A DNA stretch of 15,693 nt from Stephanodiscus triporus (Eukaryota > Bacillariophyta > Thalassiosirophyceae > Thalassiosirales > Thalassiosiraceae), in the NCBI GenBank assembly GCA_036939755.1, contig JALLAZ010000491.1, positions 1 to 15,693 on the forward strand, read 5' to 3'. Position 1 is the first letter of the stretch. The number at the start of each line of letters is the position of its first letter. The position numbers and the translations under genes were made by a program. Below, one piece after another: positions 7,208 through 15,693 of this stretch. The notes under the pieces were generated by a model. The model ran no database searches. It saw only the letters and a program-made list of their open reading frames with translations, and had not been told where the DNA came from.

Positions 7208-10200
7208 ATGCAAGTAGGAGCAGCAGCCGATGGAATAATCATACCGAGGAGGGCGATGGGAGACGCCTCAGCCTCCGCCATCTCGTCGTCGTCCTCCTCC
7301 TCGCCGTCGCGGGGAAAACACGATGGCGGGGAGATTGGCGCCCCGTCATTATCGGCATCGGCGATAACCCCCGACGAGGTGGATCGACGTAGTCGTCGTG
7401 TCCTCGGTCAGAGGGTAGGGGCGCAGTCTGTCTCAGCGGCCATGAGTGGGAAAGTCGCGACGACGACCATTCATGCGGAATCATCGTTTATCGCGATGGT
7501 CGTCACGCCCCCTCCTTCCGCAGGCATCGGCGTCGTCGCAGCGAGACGAGGGATGTCGTCATTCGGCGACGTCGATGCTGCCTCGCGGCTAGCCTTTCAA
7601 ACTCCTCCAAACCAAAAGGCGTATGCGTCGTCGTCGACATCAATATCATCATCATCGACGGCATCGAGGACCGAGAACACGCCGTTTTTATCCTCCCACG
7701 ACTTCGACTGCGGCGACCGAAATGACGATGGCAAATCCTACTCCGGCTCGCTCCTGCGCCCGCACTCGTCATCGCCGCTGACGCCAAAAACGAGCGCCTA
7801 CATGCAGCAAACGTCGCCTTTCAGATCGTCGATGAAAATCCTTGACGAGCGGTTGGACAGCATGGCGAAGTTTTTGCGTCGATTGGACGGCAGAATCGAA
7901 TTCTTCAGGGAACGGTATCATTGCCATGACCACAACGACGAAGAAGATGAACGCGAAGAGGCTTTCGGGGATGAGAGAATGGCTAATGACACGGATGATG
8001 AGTATCGGGAGGAGATGGCGGTGTCGTCGAGGTCGTCATTAATGGTGAACGATGATAAGAAGACGAAGGAGAGGGCGGAACATTGCGACATACAGAGCCA
8101 TAAAGACGACAAGGAAAATATCGCGATCGTGAGCCCTCCCAGCGCAATAGCGAGTCACCGCTCCTCGAGAGACGCGGCGTCGGAATCGAGCGGCTCTGAG
8201 ACTGCCACGAGCAGGAGGCGGCGTCGACCGCTATGGCAACGGCGGGAGTGTGAAGCAGATATTGCAGATGATTTTATGAGTGATTGCCAAGTCAGAGAGT
8301 GGCATTGGAACCAACAACCATGTCAGCGGCAGCAACAGCAACAAAAACAACACAATCAAAGTCTCATTTCAAAGAATGGCACCTCTGACAGCAGCGCCAC
8401 TATTTCATTGATGGACATTCGTAGGGCTTTGTGGAAAGAAGGAGGGGAGGCAGCAACAACACCTCACGAGGACGACAGTTTGTACGATTCTCCTCCTCCT
8501 CGGAAAACCAGGATTCACGAACCGATCTCAGCTCCTTCGTATACTGGTGAATTGAGTGAAAATGGGCATCAGTGTGCTTCTGATGCTACTATTACTACAA
8601 CAGCTTTCACAGTTTCGAAAGCCCCTCTGACTTATCCGACAAAACACATTTCACGGCCGATGCACATCTCTCACTTACCAAGCAAGGAGTTTCCTCATTT
8701 TCCACCTTCGGCGGCGAATAGCACAACATTGGTATCCAGGCGGCTAAGCGAAAATTGCATCAAAGAACGTCTTGACCTGTGCAGCTCCAACGACATCGCT
8801 GTTGATCTTGACAAAGAAATTTTTATGTGCCGTGACGAGAATGCAGTTACCAATGAGTGTGTGGCCGAGAAGAGACAAATTGTTTTCGAACCGCAAGAAC
8901 AATCTCATCAATGCAGCAGCTTCGGCAGGGATGCAGTTACTACTGAAAAGCAGTCATCGCGCTTCTCTGTCATGGACTTTTTTAAGTGGACAAAAGATCC
9001 CAATCAACCAGCTACTGTCGCCACCACCAACGCCACGATCGTAGAGGGTGAATCCGATCCACAAATTCTTCCCCTAAGCAACACAAATATCGCCTATCAT
9101 GACGAAATTGACAACCGATCACAAATTTATTGTCAGTACTCCCACAATGTCACTCCTTCTCAAGCTATTGAATCAGTGCAACATCTCGTGGATACCCAAA
9201 ATGAACGCGATCAATTATTGAACTTGGTTTCAGGCATGCGACAACAAGTGATCGACCTCACTAACGATCGAGAGGCGTTGATAATAGAGCGTGATGACGC
9301 CGAAATGCATTTAAAACGGTGCAAGATGGATGTGAGTACTTTGGAATGGCAAATGCAAGCAGCTCTACGGATGGTTCAGGAAGTGCAGGAGGCAACAACT
9401 GTCAAGGACGACGAGTTGGAGAAGTTCCGTCAATTGCTGCAGTGTAGGGATGCTGCCTGTGCGGAGTTACAGTCCGTACTTAGCTTAAATCAGGAGGAGT
9501 GGAATACCAAGTTGGCCACCGCCCATAATCAACATATGGAAGACTTGGAGCGCATCACTTATGACTTGAATAAGATACATTCATATGAAATTACGAGGGT
9601 TGTGCCTGAACTGGAGGCATCGAATCGAGAGGAAATAGATCGTCTGCGTTTGGCGTTAGAGGAGATGAGGTCCGAGCTCCTGTCGTCGGCAGCGGCGGAC
9701 ATCGCACGTGTGCAAAGCTTTGCCATGAAAGAACATCTTGATGAAATTGAGCGATTACATTCGGAGAATGAGACGTCGTCAGCCAAACTCACAACCATTT
9801 TTTCTGAAAACAATGATCTTGTTAGCAGCCTCGTCACGGAAATAAGAGAAAAGTCGTCATTGTTGCTAGCGTCTCAAGCAAAAAATGAATGTCTATCGTT
9901 GCAAATCATGGAGATTCAGAAGGTAGATGCAGACATGGGACAGCAGCTTGAAGCTTCCCAGGCAGAATGTGACAAGATGAGGTTGGAAATTCATAAATGG
10001 AGCACATCATGCGAGGAGATAGCTGCTCAGAATGCTGCACTCGATGAGCAACTTCAACTGGCCAAGGCTGAGAGTAATGGGCTCAAGATGACCGCCCAAG
10101 ATCTCGAATCCAATAACGCCAATTATGCCAGTGACCTCGAGAATCTGAGGTCCTCCCTGAAAGTGGCAGCTGAACTGAATGGGGCCTTGCAAGCCAAGAA

Positions 10201-13153
10201 TGATGGGCTCGAGGCGGAGGTCCAAGCCTTGGTCACTAGCAACAAAGAGAACATCCAGCAGATGACCATGTTAGAAGATGGTGTGGCGGCAAAGAAGAAA
10301 ATAATTGATGATATGAGTACAGAAATTTTAGAGATGGTTGGCGAGCTGGAGGCGACTCAGGACGCATACACCGAGCTCATGGGTCGGACATCAAATCTCC
10401 AAAAGAACGTTGATGATATCGCAGAGCTTCTAACTGAGAAGGAACTGGCATTTGAAGCAGCCGCGGCAACCATTACTGCATTAAAAGAAGACTCGTTGTC
10501 TGCAAAGTCTCGACTGTCAGCCGTAGTGGGCGACCTCCACAATGAAAAGAGTGCGCTAAATGAGCGGGTGACTACCCTGGAGGGAGACCTCGTTGCGGCA
10601 CAATTAGCAGCTAAAGAACACGAAGAGCACCTACAGAGTGCTAAGAATGATATTATCAGGTTGGGCCAAAGAATTACTGATTTGAATGAAATAAATGCAG
10701 AGTTGCAAACCAGCCTCCTGGACGTCACGTGTATCAAAGAAGAGCAGGCAGTGGCGTTGCTTAACTCAGATCAGACTCTACAAAGAACTGTGGATGAGAG
10801 GAACAATCTCTGCTGTCAGCTGTCCAAGCTTCAAGCCATGTATGATGCCATCCAATTCAATTTAAAGAAGGCAGAACAAGAGCATAATGATGAGATTTCC
10901 CAGCTCAAAGCTACGATGCTGCGGAAGGACCAAAAAATCATTGCCTTGACCGAAACATTCGGTTCGTTAAACTGTCAAATTTCTTCCCTTTGCAATGAGG
11001 TTGGGACATTTAAATCCGAAAGAGATGACCTTGTTGGCACGTTGGAGTCTTCAGCTCAAGAGTTATCATCATTGAAAGAGGAGGCGCCTAAATTCTTTGC
11101 CGATGTATCCAAGCTTGAGACGTCTATTAAGTCACTAAGGACAGAACGTGACACAGCAATTGAAAAAATGAATGAGGTATTGTCTTGCAATGCTGTCACA
11201 GAAAAAGCATTGTCTTTTCTGAAGTGTGAGAAAGATGAGCTTACGTCAAATTTGGAGCAGATGAAGGTGGATGCCTTCCGTCTTGTGGCAGAGAAGGAGG
11301 AAGCGGTTGCCAGTTTGAATTGTTTGCAAGAGCGCAACAAAGGATTGGAGAAATCGCTTGCCCAACCCACCAAATTTCTGCAGAAAGGTAAAGGTGAAGA
11401 TTTTGCTGCGTTGCAGATCACGTCCTTAAAAGAAATCCTCTTCGGTTTACAAAATTCGATATCTGCCAAGGATACACAGATTGCAAGTATGTCTAGTCGC
11501 CTTCAGGAGTTTGAGCAGCAACTAGACCCTACAAACGGTGACTTCCAAGACATGTTGGCGAAAGCGAGTCACTTCCAGCTACTCGCAGGGAAACTTGCAA
11601 TATCCGTACTAAAGCTGAAGATGAAGCGTAAACAATCCGAAGATCAAGTTATGACGCAGAATGAGAAAATCGCCATGCTTGAGCGATGTCTTGGTGGTGT
11701 CAAGGCTGATAGACAGGCGCTTGCAGCCACTCATTTTCATCAGCACAAGAAGTTGACCGCTTCGGTAGCTGACCTCAGGAAAAAAATGCTAGATGAGCTC
11801 CTACGGAAAAAGATTGATCATTTGCAGTCGGAAAATCATTCCCTCAAGATTATTAATGCCGGTCTATTGATGGAAGATGCAGCTGCCAAACTCCAACTGG
11901 AACGAACCGAATATCCTTTGGTGGAGGTCGAAAGAGTAAAACTCTCTGCGGAAAATCGTTTTGAGACATTGGTGCAAGATAGTAGCCATCTCTCTATAGA
12001 AGTTGACAGCAAACATGATAGCATAACAATACTCGAAGCCGGGAGGGAATCTTTTGTTGATAGCTTGGGATACTATCAAGACGAGACAGCGCGGTTGTCG
12101 AACGAAGTCACCGCGCTGAAGAATCAGGCAGCATCAAACAAAGATCAGATTCTCAGATTAGAATCTCAATTCATAGCAAAAGTCAGTGAAACAGAAGCAT
12201 CGAAAAAAACAATTGACTCGCAAGGATCAACCATAATCGAGCTTCGCAGGCAGATTCTTTCTCTTGACAAGCAGAAATCTGATATGGAGGGAGTGATTAC
12301 ATCATTCAAGTCGACGATGGATCGTGTTATAGGTGAACGTGATTGCCTTGCTTTACTGCTTGATAAGTCCACTACTGAGCTAAAACAATTACGAGAGGAG
12401 AGAGACGCGCTAGCTGCAAAAGTTGCAGGAATCTCGATAGTTAAGAATCCACCTGACCATGGTATCGATCCGCTCGACATTTCTGAGAATGATTTGAGAG
12501 CGGGTTCACACGCAAACCGATTCAAAACTATTCCTCGAACAGAAATGGCTGCCATGTTGGACTTGTCTAATAAATCCGCATGTTGCGAGAGGATGTGCAA
12601 AGCCCACGAAATAATCACTCAAATGAAATGTGAGAAAAATCTGCTGAAGAAAGAAGTCGAGCATCTGCGAGTTGGTTTGGAACAAGCCCGAGAAGAGTTG
12701 ACCACGGCCAAGAAAGATTGCCGGAATATTAGCCGTGTTGCCAGCAAAGCGAGGACATTGCTTGAGAAAACTGAGAACGAGAAGAATCAATTGGTTGTCG
12801 ATTTGGATAACGCCCAAAAGGCAATGGCACTAATTCAGATGAAATCATTTCAATCATTCGCTGCACATGACGAACAAAGCAAGGACGGCATCAACACACT
12901 AGAGATGGGACTTAGCGAGAAAATTGAACCCAACGAATTAGTAGCGACACATCCCGCAGAAACGAGTGCTAGTATTGACAGTAATGCAGCTCAAGCTTGC
13001 AGCTTCTCCAAAAATGAAATTCCTCCCAGAGTGACATCCTATGAAAGATTTACTATTGAGAAGGGACAATCTATGTTTGATTTGCTTAAAGACGTAAAGA
13101 AATCAGGCAGAAAAGAGAGAATGGCATATCGCAAAGTTGATATTAATAGGTGA
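7208..13153 (+). CDS. large coiled-coil protein, 1981 residues, single exon
   Basis: A single uninterrupted frame of 1981 residues; the first ATG at 7208 is used, with MGDAS at 7256 as an alternative start. Residues 1 to about 620 are disordered: Ser-rich, with Ser runs near 26-32, a Gln-rich patch encoded near 8330-8350, and a basic RRRRR stretch near 8215-8230. They contain many S/T-P sites, two with full CDK-type consensus (SPSR 32-35, SPFR 203-206), and a KEN tripeptide at 302-304. From about 650 to 1905 the sequence is almost continuous heptad-patterned coiled coil rich in Glu, Lys, Gln and Leu, with breaks near 1435-1475 and 1745-1780. The tail (about 1935-1981) is basic, with SMFDLLKDVKKSGRK. 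No motor, kinase, GRIP or membrane segment is visible. Golgin-, centrosome- or kinetochore-tether roles are all possible, and I do not recognise the family. Similarity searches would be swamped by generic coiled-coil hits. Confidence 0.85.
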   Translation: MQVGAAADGIIIPRRAMGDASASAISSSSSSSPSRGKHDGGEIGAPSLSASAITPDEVDRRSRRVLGQRVGAQSVSAAMSGKVATTTIHAESSFIAMVVTPPPSAGIGVVAARRGMSSFGDVDAASRLAFQTPPNQKAYASSSTSISSSSTASRTENTPFLSSHDFDCGDRNDDGKSYSGSLLRPHSSSPLTPKTSAYMQQTSPFRSSMKILDERLDSMAKFLRRLDGRIEFFRERYHCHDHNDEEDEREEAFGDERMANDTDDEYREEMAVSSRSSLMVNDDKKTKERAEHCDIQSHKDDKENIAIVSPPSAIASHRSSRDAASESSGSETATSRRRRRPLWQRRECEADIADDFMSDCQVREWHWNQQPCQRQQQQQKQHNQSLISKNGTSDSSATISLMDIRRALWKEGGEAATTPHEDDSLYDSPPPRKTRIHEPISAPSYTGELSENGHQCASDATITTTAFTVSKAPLTYPTKHISRPMHISHLPSKEFPHFPPSAANSTTLVSRRLSENCIKERLDLCSSNDIAVDLDKEIFMCRDENAVTNECVAEKRQIVFEPQEQSHQCSSFGRDAVTTEKQSSRFSVMDFFKWTKDPNQPATVATTNATIVEGESDPQILPLSNTNIAYHDEIDNRSQIYCQYSHNVTPSQAIESVQHLVDTQNERDQLLNLVSGMRQQVIDLTNDREALIIERDDAEMHLKRCKMDVSTLEWQMQAALRMVQEVQEATTVKDDELEKFRQLLQCRDAACAELQSVLSLNQEEWNTKLATAHNQHMEDLERITYDLNKIHSYEITRVVPELEASNREEIDRLRLALEEMRSELLSSAAADIARVQSFAMKEHLDEIERLHSENETSSAKLTTIFSENNDLVSSLVTEIREKSSLLLASQAKNECLSLQIMEIQKVDADMGQQLEASQAECDKMRLEIHKWSTSCEEIAAQNAALDEQLQLAKAESNGLKMTAQDLESNNANYASDLENLRSSLKVAAELNGALQAKNDGLEAEVQALVTSNKENIQQMTMLEDGVAAKKKIIDDMSTEILEMVGELEATQDAYTELMGRTSNLQKNVDDIAELLTEKELAFEAAAATITALKEDSLSAKSRLSAVVGDLHNEKSALNERVTTLEGDLVAAQLAAKEHEEHLQSAKNDIIRLGQRITDLNEINAELQTSLLDVTCIKEEQAVALLNSDQTLQRTVDERNNLCCQLSKLQAMYDAIQFNLKKAEQEHNDEISQLKATMLRKDQKIIALTETFGSLNCQISSLCNEVGTFKSERDDLVGTLESSAQELSSLKEEAPKFFADVSKLETSIKSLRTERDTAIEKMNEVLSCNAVTEKALSFLKCEKDELTSNLEQMKVDAFRLVAEKEEAVASLNCLQERNKGLEKSLAQPTKFLQKGKGEDFAALQITSLKEILFGLQNSISAKDTQIASMSSRLQEFEQQLDPTNGDFQDMLAKASHFQLLAGKLAISVLKLKMKRKQSEDQVMTQNEKIAMLERCLGGVKADRQALAATHFHQHKKLTASVADLRKKMLDELLRKKIDHLQSENHSLKIINAGLLMEDAAAKLQLERTEYPLVEVERVKLSAENRFETLVQDSSHLSIEVDSKHDSITILEAGRESFVDSLGYYQDETARLSNEVTALKNQAASNKDQILRLESQFIAKVSETEASKKTIDSQGSTIIELRRQILSLDKQKSDMEGVITSFKSTMDRVIGERDCLALLLDKSTTELKQLREERDALAAKVAGISIVKNPPDHGIDPLDISENDLRAGSHANRFKTIPRTEMAAMLDLSNKSACCERMCKAHEIITQMKCEKNLLKKEVEHLRVGLEQAREELTTAKKDCRNISRVASKARTLLEKTENEKNQLVVDLDNAQKAMALIQMKSFQSFAAHDEQSKDGINTLEMGLSEKIEPNELVATHPAETSASIDSNAAQACSFSKNEIPPRVTSYERFTIEKGQSMFDLLKDVKKSGRKERMAYRKVDINR

Positions 13154-13982
13154 TGTGAGCTGTTAGATAGAATTAAATAGGTCACAAGTCATGCATTGTT
13201 GTTACTGATGATCTCTTTCGGGCCGGCAATCGTGAACGTAGCACTGAATCGTTTCACTTATGGCAAAGTTTACACTGTGAAGAAAAGTGACTTGGGAGAT
13301 GCTTATCCCCTGCAGTTTAGGAGCACAAATGTGTCAAACCAACGTCGTCACATTCGAATACCCCCCGGGCGAATGCATCTATATTGTCGATAAAAGGCGA
13401 AGGGCAAGAAAGGAAACAAACGAACGACAATTGGAAAAAATCTGGACCCCCCTCCCCTCCCCACCTTCTACTGTAATTTTGACTGGCGTCATCAGCGGGG
13501 TCTTATGAAATCGAAAAAAGTGGCGGAACGATGCGTACTTACGCGTGAGAGCGCGAGGGTGTCTTCGACCTGGAAACAGGTTATTGTTGATCGAAGGATG
13601 GTTGGGGAAATCCTCTACGCGACGCAAACAAATAGTTAGGATGGGACACTACTATCAAACTTAGGAAAAGCAAATCTACTGAGGAAAAATACTGTTGTCT
13701 TCTATGATTTGATGAATCAAACTAAATACATATCTGTCAGAAAAGTCGAGCTAGCGGCATGGTGATTCTTCTCGGACGAAGGTCTTTGCACAGTAGTAGT
13801 AATAAATATCTGAAAATAATGCGCCCTCGGGAGAGGGAGAGGACGAGATACTTCCCGGATGAGTCTTTTTGCGCATGTGTGTACATTGTACATTGTGAGA
13901 GATGAACGGGTGAGAGTATGCTTGTGTGTGGAATGCGATATCATTCTTGGGGGGTTGGCTATACCATAGAGATCGAATCTCT
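13154..13982. other. 829-bp intergenic region between convergent genes
   Basis: This stretch lies between the stop codons of the coiled-coil gene and the cyclin gene, so it should carry both 3' UTRs. It contains an AATAAA on the plus strand at 13801-13806, C-rich runs near 13446-13466, and a small inverted repeat at 13708-13721. The open frames of 60-82 codons here show no family resemblance or plausible composition. I see no tRNA, repeat array or mobile element. Confidence 0.6.
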
Positions 13983-15332
13983 CTAGAGCCTGATCTTCTT
14001 ATTGGGGGATTCCATCGCGACGTCTTCGTCGTCTCCGCCTCCCGCCGATCCCTCTCCCTCGTCCTCGCCGAAGAGGAACTCCGCGCGCATCGTCTTCGAG
14101 TCGGGCCTGCCGTTCGTCGATGCGACGGCAGAGGGGAGGAGGTCTTCCTTGGTCGGTGTGACGGCGCGCACGCGAGTTTTGGCGTCCTTCCTCCCGCCCT
14201 CGCCCTCGCCCCCGCCGCCGTCCGTCGCCTCCAAGGCGACGGACGACGACGCGACGACGGCGGCGGCATCGACGACGACGTTGTCGGGGAGATGGTCCCC
14301 GCATCCGACGAGCCGTAGGAGACGAATGACGCAGAGGGCCGTCTCGTCGGGATCGTGATCCAAATCGAGACACTCGAACCTCTCCATGGCAAAGCGCGGG
14401 AAGTATCCTAGGCGTATGGCCACCACGATCGAGGCGTAGGCGATGGAGGACGGAGCCTTGTCGACGAAGTACGAGTAGAGGACGCTCAGCTCGCATAGGT
14501 ACTTGGATTGCTGGACGATGCAGTGCCTCGTTCCGTGATCGATGACGAAGACGCCGTCGCCCTCCAAGGACGACGGCGAATCAAAGTCATTGTCATTTCC
14601 CCACACGGCGTCGGACATGATGGTCGGCGTGACGACGTCCACGAACATCCCCGGCACGGGGGGGTTGACGAACCAGTCAAAGACATGGCAGATGTGGTGT
14701 TCCATGTCCTGTATCTGATCTGCGTCAAAGGCGCCGTCGCACTCCCTCGCCATGTGCTCGGGGAAGAAGATCCTACCCCCCCGGGAGTTGACCTTGACGG
14801 CGATGAAGAGGGATGATACCGCCGCGAGCTCCCACTCCCTCCGCTCGACCACGCCTGTGGCGACGAGCCGATCGAAGTAGGACATGGCCGTGCCGACGGT
14901 GTCGCGCGAAATGTCGTACTTGTCGACTATGGAGTAACACCAGTAGCAAATTGTCTCCCTCACGCGCTCGGGCACGGGGAAGGGGGAGGGGGGGAACAGG
15001 GCGTAGTGATCTCTTCCCTCGCGCTCGACGAGGGCGTCCCACTGCCTCGTGACGTCGCCTAGTCGACCCAATCGATCGTCGACGTCGACGTCGACGTCGA
15101 CGCCGATTGCCGCCGGCCCTCGGAGGCGCGATGACGTCGGGACGACGATCGCCGGCCGCTCGGGCGGGACGACGTCGACCTCGCAGCGGTCGTCGCGCCA
15201 TGCCGAGAATTGGCGCGAGTCCGGCGGGCAGGACACCGGGTCGTCGCGGCCGCCGCCGTCGACGCGACCGCCGCCCTCGTCGACCTCGAGGGATGCCGCA
15301 TGGTGGGGGGCGATCCGCTGAAGAGAGGGCAT
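13983..15332 (-). CDS. cyclin, probably of the diatom-expanded (dsCYC-like) type
   Basis: Single exon, 449 residues from the ATG at 15332; an in-frame ATG at 15425 would add 31 residues of no obvious function. Cyclins bind and activate cyclin-dependent kinases. Residues about 100-226 are a cyclin N box: RETICYWCYSIVDKYDIS, MSYFDRLVATG and LAAVSSLFIAVK, with Lys180 and MEH Glu211 matching the Lys-Glu pair that cyclin A uses to contact its CDK. Residues about 227-344 form the cyclin C-like fold, with SKYLCELSVLYSYFV and the SIAYASIVVAIRLG helix. The N-terminal 100 residues are low complexity with a VDVDVDVD run. The C-terminal tail is Gly/Glu-rich, has a TPTK CDK-type site (392-395), and ends in a basic PNKKIRL that may be a nuclear signal. 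There is no clear destruction box. The style (R..IC.W.Y..VD, FDRLV) recalls the expanded diatom cyclins, but subgroup placement needs a tree. Confidence 0.88.
   Translation of the reverse strand: MPSLQRIAPHHAASLEVDEGGGRVDGGGRDDPVSCPPDSRQFSAWRDDRCEVDVVPPERPAIVVPTSSRLRGPAAIGVDVDVDVDDRLGRLGDVTRQWDALVEREGRDHYALFPPSPFPVPERVRETICYWCYSIVDKYDISRDTVGTAMSYFDRLVATGVVERREWELAAVSSLFIAVKVNSRGGRIFFPEHMARECDGAFDADQIQDMEHHICHVFDWFVNPPVPGMFVDVVTPTIMSDAVWGNDNDFDSPSSLEGDGVFVIDHGTRHCIVQQSKYLCELSVLYSYFVDKAPSSIAYASIVVAIRLGYFPRFAMERFECLDLDHDPDETALCVIRLLRLVGCGDHLPDNVVVDAAAVVASSSVALEATDGGGGEGEGGRKDAKTRVRAVTPTKEDLLPSAVASTNGRPDSKTMRAEFLFGEDEGEGSAGGGDDEDVAMESPNKKIRL
15066..15103. repeat. (GTCGAC)n short tandem repeat in the cyclin CDS
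   Basis: GTCGAC hexamers repeat about four times within this interval, flanked by related TCGATCG and GACGCCGA sequence. On the coding strand they give an alternating Val-Asp run in the disordered N-terminus of the cyclin. Being a multiple of three, length changes would keep the frame. Confidence 0.85.
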
Positions 15333-15693
15333 GGTCGACGGAGATGAAATAATGAGATGAGAGGCCAGAATTCTTTTACGACGATAAAACCAGCTGCTGG
15401 TGCTTAGCTGGTATCCGATCCACAAAAACCAGCTGCCACCAACAACAGAGAACGTGAGTGACCGTTCTTTGTTCTTTGTCTCTGTCGCTCCTCTTTTAAG
15501 TGTTGTCTTATTATTTCCTGTGTAGAGTAGGTCTTTAGGTATGTGCGAAGAAGGATATCAAGATTCCGTCATTATTTGTCATTCGTCCATAATTGATTCC
15601 TCTGTAGAGAGTGAGCCGAATGGTTGGGTGCTCTGCTCTACAAAATGGGTAAACCACTCTACCCTCCAGCAGCTTTGACCCTCTCCCTCCATG
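15333..15693. promoter_or_regulatory. 5' flank of the cyclin gene to the window end
   Basis: These 361 bases should contain the cyclin promoter and 5' UTR. Apart from the ACCAGC cluster I see CT-rich stretches near 15465-15500 and no clear TATA box. The last three bases are ATG on the plus strand; whether they begin another gene cannot be judged from this window. Confidence 0.45.
15386..15436. repeat. cluster of ACCAGC/GCTGGT elements upstream of the cyclin
   Basis: A 12-bp direct repeat, AAAACCAGCTGC, occurs at 15386-15397 and 15425-15436. Inverted copies of its core (GCTGGT) lie at 15396-15401 and 15407-15412. Two copies contain the E-box palindrome CAGCTG. The cluster is 54-104 bases upstream of the preferred cyclin ATG and so could be a promoter or 5' UTR element. 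Function is inferred from position only, and the upper copy overlaps the alternative upstream start region. Confidence 0.55.

Noticed and set aside
11375..11386. 12-bp palindrome TTTCTGCAGAAA, resembling an IRE1 loop core
   Set aside because: Perfect 12-bp palindromes are expected several times by chance in 15 kb, and there is no paired second hairpin.
11388..11416. GTAAAG...TTGCAG looking like a 29-nt intron in the coiled-coil gene
   Set aside because: Far below a credible intron length, not a multiple of three, and removal would break a continuous heptad-patterned frame.
7208..13153. Myosin or kinesin heavy chain
   Set aside because: The long rod is similar in style, but no motor domain, P-loop or IQ motif is visible at either end.
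13196..13393. 65-codon plus-strand frame after the coiled-coil gene
   Set aside because: Short, no recognisable domain, and it lies where a 3' UTR is expected.
13708..13721. Inverted repeat TTTGAT-GA-ATCAAA as a terminator hairpin
   Set aside because: Two-base loop with A/T-rich 6-bp arms, easily due to chance, and hairpin terminators are not expected for these genes.
13751..14496. Overlapping minus-strand Arg/Ser-rich frames at the 3' end of the cyclin
   Set aside because: They are alternate frames of the GC-rich cyclin gene; the Arg/Ser-rich composition is typical of shifted reading of GC-rich coding DNA.
1..15693. tRNA, rRNA, CRISPR arrays, insertion sequences or viral genes
   Set aside because: I looked for cloverleaf-like segments, spaced repeats and transposase-like frames on both strands and saw none.

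Overview
This is a eukaryotic nuclear window, most likely from a diatom or a close stramenopile relative. The evidence is short GT-AG introns with GTGAG donors, dense genes on both strands, a plastid-type nucleotide transporter (NTT), a cyclin resembling the expanded diatom-type cyclins, and an IRE1 carrying a CCCH finger of a style I associate with diatom proteins. The organism call is inference; no rRNA or organelle sequence is present to settle it.

Layout. 1-52 is an unbroken run of 52 G, probably a contig-edge artefact. 275-1916 (+) holds the last three exons of an NTT-family nucleotide carrier whose 5' exon(s) lie outside the window. 1993-6586 (-) is a two-exon IRE1 gene (1505 residues from the preferred start), convergent with the NTT gene and separated from it by only 76 bp. 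It has a signal peptide, luminal sensor, membrane segment, kinase and KEN RNase domain with all four catalytic residues, then an acidic linker and a C-terminal CCCH zinc finger in the same exon. 7208-13153 (+) is a single-exon gene for a 1981-residue coiled-coil protein, divergent from IRE1. 13983-15332 (-) is a single-exon cyclin gene, convergent with the coiled-coil gene. 13154-13982 and 15333-15693 are non-coding as far as I can see.

These genes do not form an operon-like system. They touch nucleotide transport, the unfolded protein response, a structural or cell-division-type coiled-coil protein, and cell-cycle control. The outstanding observation is the covalent joining of the IRE1 kinase/RNase to a putative RNA-binding CCCH module, which suggests built-in substrate capture for mRNA splicing or decay at the ER. 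A weaker link is that the coiled-coil protein has many S/T-P sites and a KEN tripeptide in its disordered N-terminus and lies beside a cyclin gene.
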